From Rhodocyclaceae bacterium (GTDB lineage Bacteria; Pseudomonadota; Gammaproteobacteria; Burkholderiales; Rhodocyclaceae): 64,000 nt of DNA. The DNA lies in assembly GCA_008080565.1 (NCBI GenBank), contig VIKE01000001.1, forward strand, positions 60,534 to 124,533. The letters are read 5' to 3'. A program made the translations under genes and the position numbers. Under the pieces are notes generated by a model. The model saw only the letters and a list, made by a program, of their open reading frames with translations. It did no database searches and was not told the DNA's origin. This document shows positions 52,715-63,019 of this stretch, piece by piece (within the stretch, counting starts at the first letter, position 1; every line of letters starts with the position of its first letter).

Positions 52715-53206
52715 TCAGCGATCAAGCGCCTTGAGCACCCGATCGGTGATGTCCACTTTCGGGCTGGCGAAGATGACGTTCTCGACGATGAGGTCGTACT
52801 TCTCCTTCTCGGCGATCTCCGCGATGATCTTGCGCGCCCGATCCTGCACGGCGGCGAATTCCTCGTTCTTGCGGGTATTGAGATCCTCGCGGAAATCCCG
52901 CTGCGCCTGCTGCAGCTCGCGCGACAGATTGGTCAACTCATTCTGCTTCTTGCGCCGGTCCGACTCCGACAGGGTCAGGCTTTCCCTTTCCAGGCTGGCC
53001 TGCAGGTCGCGCGCCAGTTTCACCTGCTTCTGGATTTCCTGCTCGCGGTTCTTGAATTCCGTCTCCAGCTTCTTCTGCGCCCGCACGGCGAGGGCCGATT
53101 CGCGGAACACCTTCTCCGTGTTGACGAAGCCGATCTTCAGGCTGGTATTGGCGAAGGCCAGGCTGGAAAAAAGAAGGAGCAGGGGAATGAGGATCAGGCG
53201 TTTCAT
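52715..53206 (-). CDS. skp: Skp/OmpH periplasmic chaperone
   Basis: Skp holds outer-membrane proteins unfolded in the periplasm on their way to BamA. The 163-residue product has a signal peptide (MKRLILIPLLLLFSSLAFA), the family start SLKIGFVNTEKVFRESAL and a long charged coiled coil (KLETEFKNREQEIQKQVKLA). The ATG at 53206 follows GAGGTG and is preferred to a GTG three codons upstream. It lies between bamA and lpxD, its standard place. Confidence 0.94.
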   Translation of the reverse strand: MKRLILIPLLLLFSSLAFANTSLKIGFVNTEKVFRESALAVRAQKKLETEFKNREQEIQKQVKLARDLQASLERESLTLSESDRRKKQNELTNLSRELQQAQRDFREDLNTRKNEEFAAVQDRARKIIAEIAEKEKYDLIVENVIFASPKVDITDRVLKALDR

Positions 53207-53219
53207 TGTGGGCACCTCG

Positions 53220-55583
53220 TCAGAACACGCTGCCGAACTGGAACTGGAAGACTTCTTCGGTTTCGTCGTCTTCGGGGTTGATGGGTTTTGCCAGGGACAG
53301 CTTCAGCGGCCCCATGGGGGACAGCCAGGTCACCGCCAGACCGGCGGAATAGCGCCAGGCGTCGGTGTCGGAGAGATCCTTGTAGCGTCCGCGATAGTCG
53401 TCCGGGCCCACCACGGCGCCCAGGTCGGCGAAGACGGACAGTCGCACGGAGCGGTCGTTGCCCATGCCGGGCATGGGGAACAGCAGTTCCGCGTTGCCGA
53501 CCGCGCGCGTGTCACCGCCGATGGAGAAGATCTCGCCGTTCGAATCGACGGCCTTCGGTCCCAGGGCGCCGGACTCGAAGCCGCGCACCGTGCTCATGCC
53601 GCCAGCGAAGTAGTTGCGGAACAGGGGCAATTCCTTATCGCTATAGCCTCCGCCAATGCCGAGTTCGCCGTTGAGGAGAAGGCTGACCGTGCGCGACAGG
53701 GGAGTGAGCCACGTGTATTGGTAATTGATCTTGTAGTAGTTGAGGTCACCGATCGGGGTGCCGACTTCGAACGACAGTTTCTGCAAACTGCCCTTGGTGG
53801 GGTAGAGGATGCTGTCGCGGGTGTCACGCGCCCAACTCGCGTCAAAACGCATGTTGTCGGTCTTCGACTTGCAGCCCGTCTTCGGCGTTACGCCGACCTG
53901 CGCCGCGCATTCGGAGGAATATCTGCCGGCATCCTTGTAATAGACGTCGGGAGCATCCTCGCGCAGGGTGAGCTTGGTCTTTTCGAAGGTGGGGCCGAAG
54001 GTGATGGTCTCCTTTTCGGCGATGGGAATGCCGAAGCGGATACCCAGGCCGCCGGTGTCGGTATCGTAGTCGGCGACGTCGTCCAGATCCGAGGTGTCGG
54101 TCTTCCTGCGGAAGACGTCGTAGCCCATGCTGACACCGTCCTTGGTGAAATAGGGGTTGGTGAACGACAGCGAGTACACCGTGTTGACGCTGCCGCTGTT
54201 GATCTGCAGGGCCAACCGGTTGCCGGTGCCGAACAGGTTGTTCTGCGAAATGGAGCCGGACAGGACGACGCCGTCGGAACTGGAAAAACCCGCACCCAGC
54301 AGGATATTGCCGGTTGGCATTTCCTCGACGTTGACGTTGACGTCGACCTGGTCGGTGGTGCCCGGCACCGGCGGCGTCTCCATCGTGGTTTCCTTGAAGA
54401 AGCCCAGACGCTCGACGCGTTCGCGTGAACGCGTGAGCTTGTCGGCGGCATACCAGCCACCTTCCATCTGGCGCATCTCGCGGCGCACCACCTCGTCCTT
54501 GGTCTTGGTGTTGCCGGTGACGTTGATGCGGCGCACGTAGACCTTGCGGCCCGGATCGACGAGGAAGGTGAAGCTGGCGGAGCGTTTCTCCTTGTCAATC
54601 TCCGGCACCGCGTTGACGTTGGCGAAGGCATAACCGTCGTTGCCCAGGCGCTCGCTCATCTTCTTGGCCGACTCGTTGAGCTTTTCCCGCGAGAACACGT
54701 CGCCCGGTTTCAGGGTGACCAGCGCTTTCAGTTCCTCCTCGGGGATGGGCATCTCCCCCGCCAGACGGAAATCGGACACCGTGAACTTCTCGCCTTCGCT
54801 GACGTTGATGGTGATGTAGATGTCCTGCTTGTCCGGGGTGATGGAGACCTGCGTGGACTTGATGGCGAACTCCAGGTAACCCTGGTTGAGGTAGTGCGAG
54901 CGCAGTGTCTCCAGGTCGCCCGCGAGCTTTTGCTTGGAATACTGGTCGTTCTTGCTCCACCACGACATCCAGGTGGGGGTGGTGAGGTTGAACAGCTTGA
55001 GCAGGTCCTTTTCCTTGAACGCCTGGTTGCCGACGATGTTGATGGAGCGGATCTTGGCCACACCGCCCTCGGTGACGTCGAAGTTCACCGCCACCCGGTT
55101 GCGTTCCAGCGGCGTAGTGGTGGCCTTGACCTGCACGGCGTACATGCCGCGGTTGAAATACTGGCGCTTGAGTTCCTGTTCGGCCTTGTCCAGCAGCGCC
55201 TTGTCGAGGATGCGGCCTTCGCCCAGGCCGAGATCCTTGAGGCCCTTCTTGATGTCGTCCTTGGGGAATTCCTTCATGCCGGTAAAGTCGACGCTGGCGA
55301 TGCCGGGGCGTTCCTCGACCATCACGATGAGTACGTCGTTGCCGGTTTCCAGGCGTACATCCTTGAAGAAACCGGTGGCATACAGGGCCTTGATGGCCTC
55401 GGAAGCCTTGTCGGGTGTCAGCGTTTCCCCCACCTTGACCGGCAGGTAGCTGAACACCGTGCCGGCTTCGGTACGCTGGATGCCTTCGACACGGATGTCC
55501 TTGATCTGGAATGGCTGGAAGGCCTGCGCCTGGGTTGCGGCAAGCAAGGCGACGGCCAGCAGGCTGGGGCGAAAGGAAACCAT
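53220..55583 (-). CDS. bamA: BamA, outer-membrane protein assembly factor
   Basis: BamA inserts beta-barrel proteins into the outer membrane. The 787-residue protein has a signal peptide (LLAVALLAATQAQA), five POTRA domains (about 25-425, starting FQIKDIRVEGIQRTEAG) and a C-terminal 16-strand barrel. The lid-loop motif VRGFESGALGPK is present, and the last residue is phenylalanine (FQFGSVF), the required sorting signal. It precedes skp by 13 bases. Confidence 0.96.
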   Translation of the reverse strand: MVSFRPSLLAVALLAATQAQAFQPFQIKDIRVEGIQRTEAGTVFSYLPVKVGETLTPDKASEAIKALYATGFFKDVRLETGNDVLIVMVEERPGIASVDFTGMKEFPKDDIKKGLKDLGLGEGRILDKALLDKAEQELKRQYFNRGMYAVQVKATTTPLERNRVAVNFDVTEGGVAKIRSINIVGNQAFKEKDLLKLFNLTTPTWMSWWSKNDQYSKQKLAGDLETLRSHYLNQGYLEFAIKSTQVSITPDKQDIYITINVSEGEKFTVSDFRLAGEMPIPEEELKALVTLKPGDVFSREKLNESAKKMSERLGNDGYAFANVNAVPEIDKEKRSASFTFLVDPGRKVYVRRINVTGNTKTKDEVVRREMRQMEGGWYAADKLTRSRERVERLGFFKETTMETPPVPGTTDQVDVNVNVEEMPTGNILLGAGFSSSDGVVLSGSISQNNLFGTGNRLALQINSGSVNTVYSLSFTNPYFTKDGVSMGYDVFRRKTDTSDLDDVADYDTDTGGLGIRFGIPIAEKETITFGPTFEKTKLTLREDAPDVYYKDAGRYSSECAAQVGVTPKTGCKSKTDNMRFDASWARDTRDSILYPTKGSLQKLSFEVGTPIGDLNYYKINYQYTWLTPLSRTVSLLLNGELGIGGGYSDKELPLFRNYFAGGMSTVRGFESGALGPKAVDSNGEIFSIGGDTRAVGNAELLFPMPGMGNDRSVRLSVFADLGAVVGPDDYRGRYKDLSDTDAWRYSAGLAVTWLSPMGPLKLSLAKPINPEDDETEEVFQFQFGSVF

Positions 55584-55591
55584 GGGAAGGC

Positions 55592-56941
55592 TTATCCGAG
55601 GAAGAGTCGCTGGAGGTCGTTGAAAATCGCGAAGAACATGAGCAGTGCGAGAATACCGATGCCGATCCTCTGGCCGATTTCCTGCACCCGCTCGGGTACG
55701 GGCCTGCCCGTCAAAAACTCCGCGAGATAATACAGCAAGTGCCCTCCATCCAGTAACGGCACCGGCAGCAGGTTGAGCACGCCGAGGCTGACGCTGACCA
55801 GGGCCAGGAAGGCGACGAACGAGGCCATGCCGGTCTGCGCCGACTGGCCGGCGTAGTCGGCGATGGTGATGGGCCCGGATAGATTCTTCAGGGAGACCTG
55901 GCCGACGATCATGCGGCCCAGCATTTCCAGGCTGAACACGGACAATTCCCAGGTCCGTGCGGCGGCGCGCTGCAGGGCATCGAACGGGCCGTAACGCGCC
56001 TCGCCCAGGTAGGGCGCCATCCGTTCCGAATCCATGCGCGGGGCAACGCCGATGCGGCCGATGCGCTCGCCGGCGCTGGCGACCTCGGACGGCACCACGG
56101 TGTAGGTCTGGGTTTCGCCGTCCCGCTGGATCAGCAGGGCGAGGGGACGTCCTGGCGCGGCTCGCACCCGATCGACCAGGGCCTCCCAGTGCTCGATGGC
56201 CTGGCCATCCACTTCCAGTACCAGGTCGCCCGCTTGCAGGCCAGCCCGCGCCGCCGCGCCGTCGCCACTGAGTTCGCCGAGCACGGCCGGCAGTTGCGGG
56301 CGGAAACGCTGCAGGCCGAGGACCAGCAAAGGCGACTGTTCCAGGTTGGCGTCGGCCTCGGCCAGACTCAGGGTGCGGAAGGCGAGATGGCCGTGCTCGT
56401 CGCGCGTGTCCAGGCGCATCGGGGCGCCGCCGACGGCATGGCGCAGGACCAGCCAGTGCAGGTCCTGGAAGCTTTCCACCGGCTCGCCATTCACGGCAAG
56501 CACCGTGTCGCCCGCGCGGATGCCGGCCTGGGCTGCGGCGGATCCGGCCGGCGGCTCGCCCAGGATCGGTTTAAGGATCGGGGTGCCGGCCATGAACAAA
56601 CCCCAGAACAGCAGGATGGCGAGCAGGAAATTGGCCAGGGGACCGGCCGCGACGATGGCCGCGCGGGCGCCCAGGGACTTGCGGTTGAAGGCCTGATCGA
56701 GCACCTCGGCGGCCACCGGCGCCTCACGCTCGTCCAGCATCTTGACGTAGCCACCCAGGGGGATGGCGGAGAGGGCCCACTCGGTTTCGTGCCGGTCGGT
56801 CCGGCTGGCGATGACCTTGCCGAAGCCCACGGAAAAACGCAGGACCTTGACGCCGGCCAGGCGCGCCACCAGGTAGTGGCCGAACTCGTGGAAGACGATG
56901 AGGATGGCCAGGGTGGCCAGGAAGGCGAGAAGTGTGGTCAT
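55592..56941 (-). CDS. rseP: RseP site-2 zinc metalloprotease
   Basis: RseP cleaves anti-sigma factors within the membrane in the envelope stress response. The 449-residue protein has the zinc motif [19 protein letters not shown], two PDZ domains (about 125-290) and the membrane motif [16 protein letters not shown] carrying the third ligand. The ATG at 56941 overlaps the dxr stop (ATGA); longer upstream frames run antiparallel to no known gene and are rejected. Confidence 0.95.
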   Translation of the reverse strand: MTTLLAFLATLAILIVFHEFGHYLVARLAGVKVLRFSVGFGKVIASRTDRHETEWALSAIPLGGYVKMLDEREAPVAAEVLDQAFNRKSLGARAAIVAAGPLANFLLAILLFWGLFMAGTPILKPILGEPPAGSAAAQAGIRAGDTVLAVNGEPVESFQDLHWLVLRHAVGGAPMRLDTRDEHGHLAFRTLSLAEADANLEQSPLLVLGLQRFRPQLPAVLGELSGDGAAARAGLQAGDLVLEVDGQAIEHWEALVDRVRAAPGRPLALLIQRDGETQTYTVVPSEVASAGERIGRIGVAPRMDSERMAPYLGEARYGPFDALQRAAARTWELSVFSLEMLGRMIVGQVSLKNLSGPITIADYAGQSAQTGMASFVAFLALVSVSLGVLNLLPVPLLDGGHLLYYLAEFLTGRPVPERVQEIGQRIGIGILALLMFFAIFNDLQRLFLG

Positions 56942-58128
56942 GCCGTCCCGACGGCCGCGGTAGCGATGAGTTCCCGCGCGGCCTGGCGGGCGGCCGCGTC
57001 GGCGGCCAGCAGGTCTTCCAGGGAATCCGCCTTTTCGCCCGCCAGTTTTTGCAGGATTTGATCCAGGGTGGTGGCGATCGCCAGGTAAGGGATGCGCCGC
57101 TCCAGGAAGGCGGCGACGGCCTCCTCGTTGGCGGCGTTGAGGATGGCGGTTGCCGCGCCCCCGGCGGCCAGGGCCTGATAGGCCAGGCCCAGGCAGGGGA
57201 AGCGGCGCAGATCGGGGGCTTCGAAACTCAGGCTGCCGATTTTCGCCAGATCCAGCCAGTTCACCCCGGCTTCGAGCCGCTCCGGATAGGCCAGGGAGTG
57301 GGCGATGGGCGTGCGCATGTCCGGGTTGGAGAGCTGCGCCAGCACCGAGCCGTCCAGGTATTCGACCATGCTGTGAATGATGCTCTGGGGGTGGATGACC
57401 ACCTCGATCTGCTCGGGGCGGGCATCGAACAGCCAGCGCGCCTCGATGACCTCCAGACCCTTGTTCATCATGGTGGCGGAGTCCACCGAGATCTTTCTGC
57501 CCATCACCCAGTTGGGGTGAGCCACGGCCTCTTCCGGTGTGATGTCCTTCAGGGTCTCGATGGCGCGGCCGCGGAACGGCCCGCCGGAGGCGGTGAGCAG
57601 GATGCGGCGCACGCCGTGCGCGGTCGGGTCGCCCGTATAGCCGGCCGGCAGGGACTGGAAGACGGCGTTGTGCTCGCTGTCGATGGGCAGCAGGGTGGCG
57701 CCGTGTTCGCGCACCGCTTGCATGAAGAAACGGCCGGCCATGACCAGGGTTTCCTTGTTCGCCAGCAGCACCCGCTTGCCCGCCTTGGCGGCGGCCAGGG
57801 CGGGTCGCAGGCCGGCGGCGCCGACGATGGCGGCCATGACGCTGTCCACTTCCGGCAGGGCGGAGACGAACTCCAGCGCTTCGACGCCGTGCAGCACCTC
57901 GGTGCCGTTGCCGGCCAGGGCCTGTTCCAGCGTACGGGCCTTGTCGGCATCGAGGACCACGGCGTAACGCGGGCGGAAACGCCGGCATTGCTCGGCCAGC
58001 TTGTCGATCTGGTTCTGGCCGGTGAGCGCCATGACGCGGAACCTGTCCGGGTGGCGGGCCACCACGTCCAGGGTGTTGACGCCTATGGTGCCGGTCGCGC
58101 CGAGTATGGTGAGGTTGCGTACGCTCAT
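56938..58128 (-). CDS. dxr: 1-deoxy-D-xylulose 5-phosphate reductoisomerase
   Basis: Dxr makes 2-C-methyl-D-erythritol 4-phosphate, the committed step of the MEP isoprenoid pathway. The 396-residue protein begins [20 protein letters not shown], the NADPH loop (GATGTIG where most enzymes have GSTGSIG), followed by [31 protein letters not shown] and [20 protein letters not shown]. It sits between cdsA and rseP with ATGA overlaps on both sides, so translation is coupled. Confidence 0.95.
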   Translation of the reverse strand: MSVRNLTILGATGTIGVNTLDVVARHPDRFRVMALTGQNQIDKLAEQCRRFRPRYAVVLDADKARTLEQALAGNGTEVLHGVEALEFVSALPEVDSVMAAIVGAAGLRPALAAAKAGKRVLLANKETLVMAGRFFMQAVREHGATLLPIDSEHNAVFQSLPAGYTGDPTAHGVRRILLTASGGPFRGRAIETLKDITPEEAVAHPNWVMGRKISVDSATMMNKGLEVIEARWLFDARPEQIEVVIHPQSIIHSMVEYLDGSVLAQLSNPDMRTPIAHSLAYPERLEAGVNWLDLAKIGSLSFEAPDLRRFPCLGLAYQALAAGGAATAILNAANEEAVAAFLERRIPYLAIATTLDQILQKLAGEKADSLEDLLAADAAARQAARELIATAAVGTA

Positions 58129-58916
58129 TTCAGCCACATCCAGAACAGGACGGCAGCGGGCAGCACCGCGGTCAGGCTGTCGATGCGATCGAGCACGCCG
58201 CCATGCCCGGGTAACAGATTGCCGCTGTCCTTGATGCCGGCCTGGCGCTTGAGCAGGCTTTCGAACAGGTCGCCGACGATGGACAGCACGAACAGGGCCC
58301 ACAACACCGGCAGGATCTGGGGCAGGCAGGCGATGCCGCAATTCGCCGGGGCGAGAAAATGCACGCCGAGGCCATATACCGTCACCGCCAGGCCGGCGCC
58401 GACGGCGCCCTCCCAGGTTTTGCCGGGGCTGATGCGCGGGGCGAGCTTGTGCTTGCCGAAGCGGCGGCCGGAGAAATAGGCGGCGCTGTCGGCGATGACC
58501 ACGATACCGACCACGAACAGCAACAGCTCGGGGCTATCCGCGCGCAGCGCCACCATGGCCAGGTGGGTGGGGATCAGGACCAGGGCGCCGAGCAAGAGAT
58601 GCAACGCGCGCGGGCGGATGGCGACACCCTTGGCCATCAGGAAGGGCGCCACCAGCCAAAAGGCCAGCGCCGGGTAATAGGGCTCCAGCATGTCCGGGCG
58701 GGCTACCGCCACGCTCAGGCTGGCGGCGCACAGTAGGGTGGCATAGAGGAAGCGGTGCAGCCGGCCCAGCCCCGCCATGGCCGCCCATTCCCAAGCCGCG
58801 AGCAGCAGCACCAGGCCGGTCAGGCCGATCCATGCGGCTGGAGAAGCCAGATACAGCGCGGCGAGGAAGCCGCCGATCAGGGGCGCGGCGGTGAAAACGC
58901 GGGTTCTAACGCTCAA
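58125..58916 (-). CDS. cdsA: CDP-diacylglycerol synthase
   Basis: CdsA activates phosphatidic acid with CTP, the branch point of phospholipid synthesis. The 263-residue membrane protein has about eight hydrophobic segments and the family signature near the C-terminus: [13 protein letters not shown], then [33 protein letters not shown]. The best start is a TTG at 58916 inside the uppS end, giving [15 protein letters not shown]; no ATG or GTG fits the family N-terminus. Confidence 0.92.
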   Translation of the reverse strand: MSVRTRVFTAAPLIGGFLAALYLASPAAWIGLTGLVLLLAAWEWAAMAGLGRLHRFLYATLLCAASLSVAVARPDMLEPYYPALAFWLVAPFLMAKGVAIRPRALHLLLGALVLIPTHLAMVALRADSPELLLFVVGIVVIADSAAYFSGRRFGKHKLAPRISPGKTWEGAVGAGLAVTVYGLGVHFLAPANCGIACLPQILPVLWALFVLSIVGDLFESLLKRQAGIKDSGNLLPGHGGVLDRIDSLTAVLPAAVLFWMWLK

Positions 58917-59658
58917 GGAGCTGCTCGCTGGTGCGGCCGAAGCGGCGCTCGCGCTTGCGGTAGGAGGTGATGGCCTGATCCAGGGCCTTGGCGTCGAAGT
59001 CCGGCCACAGGGTATCGGTGAAATACAACTCGCTGTAGGCCAGTTGCCAGAGCAGGAAGTTGCTGACGCGCTGTTCGCCGCCGGTGCGGATGAACAGATC
59101 GGGTTCCGGCGCGTAGGCCATGGAAAGATAGGGAGCGAGCTCCGCCTCGCCGATCTCGGTGGCGTCCGGATGCTCCCGCCGCCAGGCATTCATGGCGTTG
59201 AGGATGTCCCAGCGACCGCCATAGTTCGCGCAAACGGTGACGGTGAGGCGGGTGTTGGCGGCGGTACGCGCTTCGCCCTGGGTGATGAGCTCGCGCAGAC
59301 GCGGCTCGAAGCGGGACAGATCGCCCACCACCTTCAGGCGCACGCCGTTGTCCGCCATGCGCTCCACCTCGCGCTCCAGGGCCATGACGAACAACTCCAT
59401 CAGGCGGCTGACCTCGTCCTGCGGACGCCGCCAGTTCTCGGAACTGAAGGCGAACAGGGTGAGGTAGCCGACGCCCCGGCGGATGCAGGCTTCCACCACG
59501 TCGCGGACGCGTTCCACGCCCTGGGCATGCCCGGCGACGCGCGGCATGAGACGTTTCTTCGCCCAGCGTCCGTTGCCATCCATGATGATGGCGATGTGCC
59601 GCGGAACCTGCGTGGTTTCCGGAACGGTGGCGGTGGAGCTGAGGAAGCGCTTGATCAT
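58906..59658 (-). CDS. uppS: Undecaprenyl diphosphate synthase
   Basis: UppS makes the C55 lipid carrier for cell-wall and O-antigen synthesis. The 250-residue protein has [16 protein letters not shown] (catalytic aspartate), [14 protein letters not shown], and the C-terminal signature [20 protein letters not shown]. It is upstream of cdsA with an 11-base overlap. Confidence 0.96.
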   Translation of the reverse strand: MIKRFLSSTATVPETTQVPRHIAIIMDGNGRWAKKRLMPRVAGHAQGVERVRDVVEACIRRGVGYLTLFAFSSENWRRPQDEVSRLMELFVMALEREVERMADNGVRLKVVGDLSRFEPRLRELITQGEARTAANTRLTVTVCANYGGRWDILNAMNAWRREHPDATEIGEAELAPYLSMAYAPEPDLFIRTGGEQRVSNFLLWQLAYSELYFTDTLWPDFDAKALDQAITSYRKRERRFGRTSEQLLER

Positions 59659-59663
59659 TTGGC

Positions 59664-59763
59664 GAGCTGTTAGCCGGTAGTGGGTAGCCGGTAGCTGAAT
59701 GCTCCCGCGCCTTCGGCGCGCTGAATGATAGCTACAAGCTACCCGCTACGAGCTACCCGCTGT
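59664..59763. repeat. GGTAGC-type inverted repeat between uppS and frr
   Basis: The arms are GTTAGCCGGTAGTGGGTAGC plus CGGTAGC (about 59668-59695) and GCTACAAGCTACCCGCTACG plus AGCTACCCGC (59731-59760); over 30 bases about 23 positions are complementary. Between them is the perfect small hairpin CGCGCC-TTC-GGCGCG (59706-59720). Similar GGTAGC repeats occur between pyrH and tsf, so this is a dispersed intergenic repeat in the middle of a housekeeping operon. Confidence 0.75.
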
Positions 59764-59764
59764 A

Positions 59765-60322
59765 TCACACCGACATCAGATCCTTTTCCTTGTCGGCCAG
59801 ATGCTTGTCGATCTCGGCGATGTACTTGTCGGTCATTTTCTGCATCTCGTCCTGGGCGCGGCGCTCGTCATCCTCGCCCACCTCGTGGTTCTTCAGCAGT
59901 TCCTTGAGATGGGCGATGGCGTCGCGGCGGATGTTGCGCACCGCCACCTTGCCGCCCTCGGCTTCGCCGCGCACCACCTTGACCAACTCCTTGCGGCGCT
60001 CCTCGGTCATGGCGGGGATGGGCACGCGCACCAGCTCGCCCATGGAGGCGGGGTTGAGGCCCAGGTCGGAATCGCGGATGGCTTTCTCGATGGCCGCGGC
60101 CATCTTCTTTTCCCAGGGCTGCACGCCGAGGGTGTGGGGATCGATGACGCTGATGTTGGCCACCTGGCTGATGGGCATGGGGCTGCCGTAGTAATCCACC
60201 TTGACGTGGTCGAGGATGCCGGCGTGGGCCCGGCCGGTGCGCACCTTGGTGAACTCGACGCGCAGGGCCTCGACGGATTTCTTCATCTTGTCTTCGGCGG
60301 ATTTCTTGATGTCGGCGATCAT
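59765..60322 (-). CDS. frr: Ribosome recycling factor
   Basis: Frr splits post-termination ribosomes together with EF-G. The 185-residue protein has the full family sequence: [55 protein letters not shown] and the C-terminal [16 protein letters not shown]. It lies 14 bases after pyrH. Confidence 0.97.
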   Translation of the reverse strand: MIADIKKSAEDKMKKSVEALRVEFTKVRTGRAHAGILDHVKVDYYGSPMPISQVANISVIDPHTLGVQPWEKKMAAAIEKAIRDSDLGLNPASMGELVRVPIPAMTEERRKELVKVVRGEAEGGKVAVRNIRRDAIAHLKELLKNHEVGEDDERRAQDEMQKMTDKYIAEIDKHLADKEKDLMSV

Positions 60323-60336
60323 CTTTCTCTCCTCGA

Positions 60337-61041
60337 TTAGAGCACCACGCGGGTGCCTTCCGGCTCGCCCAGGACCACGCGCTTGAGCGCGCCGGGCTTG
60401 AAGATACTGAATACGGTCAGGGGCAGCTTCTGTTCCCGGCAGAGGGCGAAGGCGGCGGTATCGAGCACGCCCAGGTTCTTCTCGATGGCCTCGTCGAAAG
60501 TCAGGCTGTCGTAGCGGGTGGCCGTCGGGTCCTTCTTCGGGTCGGCGGTGTAGACCCCGTCCACCTTGGTGGCCTTGAGCATGAGGTCGGCGCCGATCTC
60601 CGCGCCGCGCAGCGCCGAGGCGGTGTCGGTGGTGAAGAAGGGATTGCCGGTGCCGCCGCCGAAGATCACCACGCGGCCCTTTTCCAGATGCCGCACCGCG
60701 CTGTCCCGCTCGAAGGGCTCACCGACGTGGGCGATGGTGACGGCGGTCTGCACGCGCGCCTCCACGCCAGCGCCCTGGAGGGCGTCCTTCAGCGCCAGGG
60801 CGTTCATGACCGTGGCCAGCATGCCCATGGCATCCGCGGTGGCGCGGTCCATGCCGGACAAGGCGCCGGTGGCACCCCGGAACAGGTTGCCGCCGCCGAC
60901 GACGATGCCCACCTCGGTGCCCAGATCGACCACCTCCTTGATCTGACCGACGATGCCGGCCATGGTCTCGGCGTTGTAGCCGAAGGCGTCGGTGCCCATC
61001 AGGGCCTCGCCGGAGAGCTTGAGCAGGATGCGGTTGATCAT
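60337..61041 (-). CDS. pyrH: UMP kinase
   Basis: PyrH phosphorylates UMP to UDP. The 234-residue protein has [23 protein letters not shown], the central [20 protein letters not shown], and [19 protein letters not shown], all family hallmarks. It lies between tsf and frr in the normal order. Confidence 0.97.
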   Translation of the reverse strand: MINRILLKLSGEALMGTDAFGYNAETMAGIVGQIKEVVDLGTEVGIVVGGGNLFRGATGALSGMDRATADAMGMLATVMNALALKDALQGAGVEARVQTAVTIAHVGEPFERDSAVRHLEKGRVVIFGGGTGNPFFTTDTASALRGAEIGADLMLKATKVDGVYTADPKKDPTATRYDSLTFDEAIEKNLGVLDTAAFALCREQKLPLTVFSIFKPGALKRVVLGEPEGTRVVL

Positions 61042-61043
61042 AG

Positions 61044-61117
61044 GGCTAGCGGGTAGCGGGTGGCTCGGAGCGGGTAGCGGGGCTTGTAGCTACGCGCTAC
61101 AGGCCACTCGCTAGCGG
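61044..61117. repeat. GGTAGC-type repeat between pyrH and tsf
   Basis: GCTAGCGGGTAGCGGGTGGC (from 61045) and, about 26 bases on, GGAGCGGGTAGCGGGGCTTG are direct GGTAGC-rich copies. The right end (GCTACGCGCTACAGGCCACT, then CGCTAGCGG) is complementary to the left end through CTAGCG and AGTGGC blocks. It is the same family as the repeat between uppS and frr. Confidence 0.7.
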
Positions 61118-61124
61118 CTGCATC

Positions 61125-61997
61125 TCAGACCTTGGCGGCCGCGGCCACTTCGGCGGCGAAGTCGGTGACCTTCTTCTCGATGCCCTCGCCGACGATGAAC
61201 ATCCTGAAGCCGTGGCACTTCGAGTTCTTGGCCTTCAGCACCTGCTCCACGGTCTGCTTGTCGTCCTTGACGAAGGGCTGGGACAGCAGGGTGACTTCCT
61301 TGAGGAACTTCTGCACGCTGCCCTCGGCGATCTTCTCCAGCATGGCTTCCGGCTTGCCGGCTTCCTTGGCCTTCTCGATGGCGACGCGGCGCTCGGTGTC
61401 GATCAGGTCCTGGGAGACGCCGGAGGCATCCAGCGACTTGGGCTTGGAGGCGGCGATGTGCATGGCGATGTCCTTGGCGATGGCTTCGTCGCCGCTGATG
61501 TCGACCAGCACGCCGATCTTGTTGCCGTGGATGTAGCTGGCGAACTTGCCTTGGCCATCGACACGCACGAAGCGGCGCACGGACATGTTCTCGCCGATCT
61601 TGCCGACCAGCTCGGTGCGGACTTCCTCGACCGTCTTGCCCTTGTAGGGCAGGGCGGAGAGGGAGGCGACGTCGGCGGGATTCTGCTTCAGCACCATCTC
61701 GGCCAGGGCGCGGGTCAGGGCCAGGAAGTCGTCGTTCTTGGCGACGAAGTCGGTCTCGCAGTTCACTTCCACCATGGCGGCGGACTTGCCGTCGGCCGCG
61801 ATCTGGATGGCCACCACGCCCTCGGCGGCGACGCGGCCGGCGCTCTTGGCGGCCTTGTTGCCGAAGCGAACGCGCAGGATTTCCTCGGCCTTCTGCATGT
61901 CGCCGGCGGCCTCGGACAGCGCCTTCTTGCAATCCATCATGGGCGCATCGGTGCGCTCGCGCAGTTCCTTGACCATGGATGCGGTGATTTCAGCCAT
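61125..61997 (-). CDS. tsf: Elongation factor Ts
   Basis: EF-Ts exchanges GDP for GTP on EF-Tu. The 290-residue protein has the family start [21 protein letters not shown], the core [20 protein letters not shown] and [13 protein letters not shown], and the later [17 protein letters not shown]. It follows rpsB, separated by a terminator-like hairpin. Confidence 0.97.
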   Translation of the reverse strand: MAEITASMVKELRERTDAPMMDCKKALSEAAGDMQKAEEILRVRFGNKAAKSAGRVAAEGVVAIQIAADGKSAAMVEVNCETDFVAKNDDFLALTRALAEMVLKQNPADVASLSALPYKGKTVEEVRTELVGKIGENMSVRRFVRVDGQGKFASYIHGNKIGVLVDISGDEAIAKDIAMHIAASKPKSLDASGVSQDLIDTERRVAIEKAKEAGKPEAMLEKIAEGSVQKFLKEVTLLSQPFVKDDKQTVEQVLKAKNSKCHGFRMFIVGEGIEKKVTDFAAEVAAAAKV

Positions 61998-62021
61998 TTC
62001 AAACTCCTGTTTTCCGTATTG

Positions 62022-62046
62022 AAAAACGCCCCGTTGGGCGGGGCGT
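62022..62046 (-). terminator. Terminator/attenuator between rpsB and tsf
   Basis: Read leftward: ACGCCCCG, loop CCCAA, CGGGGCGT, then a run of T (A-run 62022-62026 on the given strand). This 8-base GC-rich stem with a U-tail lies 25 bases before tsf. A partial terminator between rpsB and tsf is known in other bacteria and lowers tsf relative to rpsB. Confidence 0.85.
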
Positions 62047-62064
62047 CATGAAGCGGTGAGAAGC

Positions 62065-62086
62065 CCGGCCGGAATGCTCCGGCCGG
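62065..62086 (-). other. Strong stem-loop between rpsB and tsf
   Basis: CCGGCCGGA (62065-62073) and TCCGGCCGG (62078-62086) form a perfect 9-base stem with a 4-base loop, 16 bases after the rpsB stop. It has no U-tail and is more likely an RNA-processing or stabilising hairpin at the 3' end of rpsB mRNA than a terminator. Confidence 0.7.
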
Positions 62087-62102
62087 TGATACTGCGTAAC
62101 AC

Positions 62103-62852
62103 TCAGGACGCGCCGGCTTCGCCGGAATCTTCCACTTCGACGTACTCGTCCTGGCTTTCCGAGACCATTTCCTCGATGACCTGGGACTTGCCTTCCAGGA
62201 TCGCGTCGGCGATGCCGCGGGCGTAGAGGCGGATGGCGCGGCTGGAGTCGTCGTTGCCGGGGATGACATAGTCCACGCCGGCGGGGGTGTTGTTGGAGTC
62301 CACCACGCCGATGACCGGGATGCCCAGCTTGTTGGCCTCGGTGATGGCGATCTTCTGGTAGCCCACGTCCACCACGAAGAGGGCGTCGGGCAGGCGCTCC
62401 ATGTCCTTGATGCCGCCCAGGCTGTTGACCAGCTTGTCGTACTCGCGCTGGACGTGCAGGGCTTCCTTCTTCGACAGGCTGGCGGTGTCGGCCAGTTGGG
62501 CCTCCATGTCCTTCATGCGCTTGACCGACTGCTTCACGGTCTTGAAGTTGGTCAGCATGCCGCCCAGCCAGCGGTGGGAAATGAAGGGCATGCCGCAGCG
62601 CAGGGCTTCCTCGCCCATGATCTCGCGGGCCTGGCGCTTGGTGCCGACGAACAGGATGCTGCCCTTGTTGGACGCCAGACGGCGCACGAAGGCGGCCGCG
62701 TCGTTGAACAGCGGCAGCGTTTTTTCCAGGTTGATGATGTGGATCTTGTTGCGGTGGCCGAAGATGAACGGGGCCATCTTCGGATTCCAGTAGCGGGTTT
62801 GATGGCCGAAATGGACACCGGCCTCCAGCATTTGACGCATGGTCACGGACAT
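62103..62852 (-). CDS. rpsB: 30S ribosomal protein S2
   Basis: The 249-residue S2 protein starts [20 protein letters not shown] and has the family segments [33 protein letters not shown], and [20 protein letters not shown]. The ATG at 62852 has a perfect AAGGAG site 6 bases upstream. The last 20 residues are acidic, a common feature in betaproteobacteria. Confidence 0.97.
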   Translation of the reverse strand: MSVTMRQMLEAGVHFGHQTRYWNPKMAPFIFGHRNKIHIINLEKTLPLFNDAAAFVRRLASNKGSILFVGTKRQAREIMGEEALRCGMPFISHRWLGGMLTNFKTVKQSVKRMKDMEAQLADTASLSKKEALHVQREYDKLVNSLGGIKDMERLPDALFVVDVGYQKIAITEANKLGIPVIGVVDSNNTPAGVDYVIPGNDDSSRAIRLYARGIADAILEGKSQVIEEMVSESQDEYVEVEDSGEAGAS

Positions 62853-63019
62853 GAACAACTCCTTGGTTAAGGTTGAGCCTCCATCCACGAAGAACTCCGC
62901 CAGTCCGGACGGAGCACCTTAACGGGCGCGGATGTGTGGATTTGCCGGTCCGGCGGAATGCCGGACGCAAAGCGCGCGGATTCTAGCAGCGGCGGGGGAG
63001 CGAGGCAAGCCGCAAGGGA
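62853..63019 (-). promoter_or_regulatory. Leader region of rpsB
   Basis: The 167 bases between rarA and rpsB contain short inverted repeats, for example CCGGC...GCCGG around 62945-62965 and CTCCG...CGGAG around 62895-62915, in the region that would be the rpsB mRNA leader. Ribosomal protein S2 is known to regulate its own leader in other bacteria. I cannot identify a defined leader family or promoter here, so this is only a placeholder for the expected control region. Confidence 0.35.
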
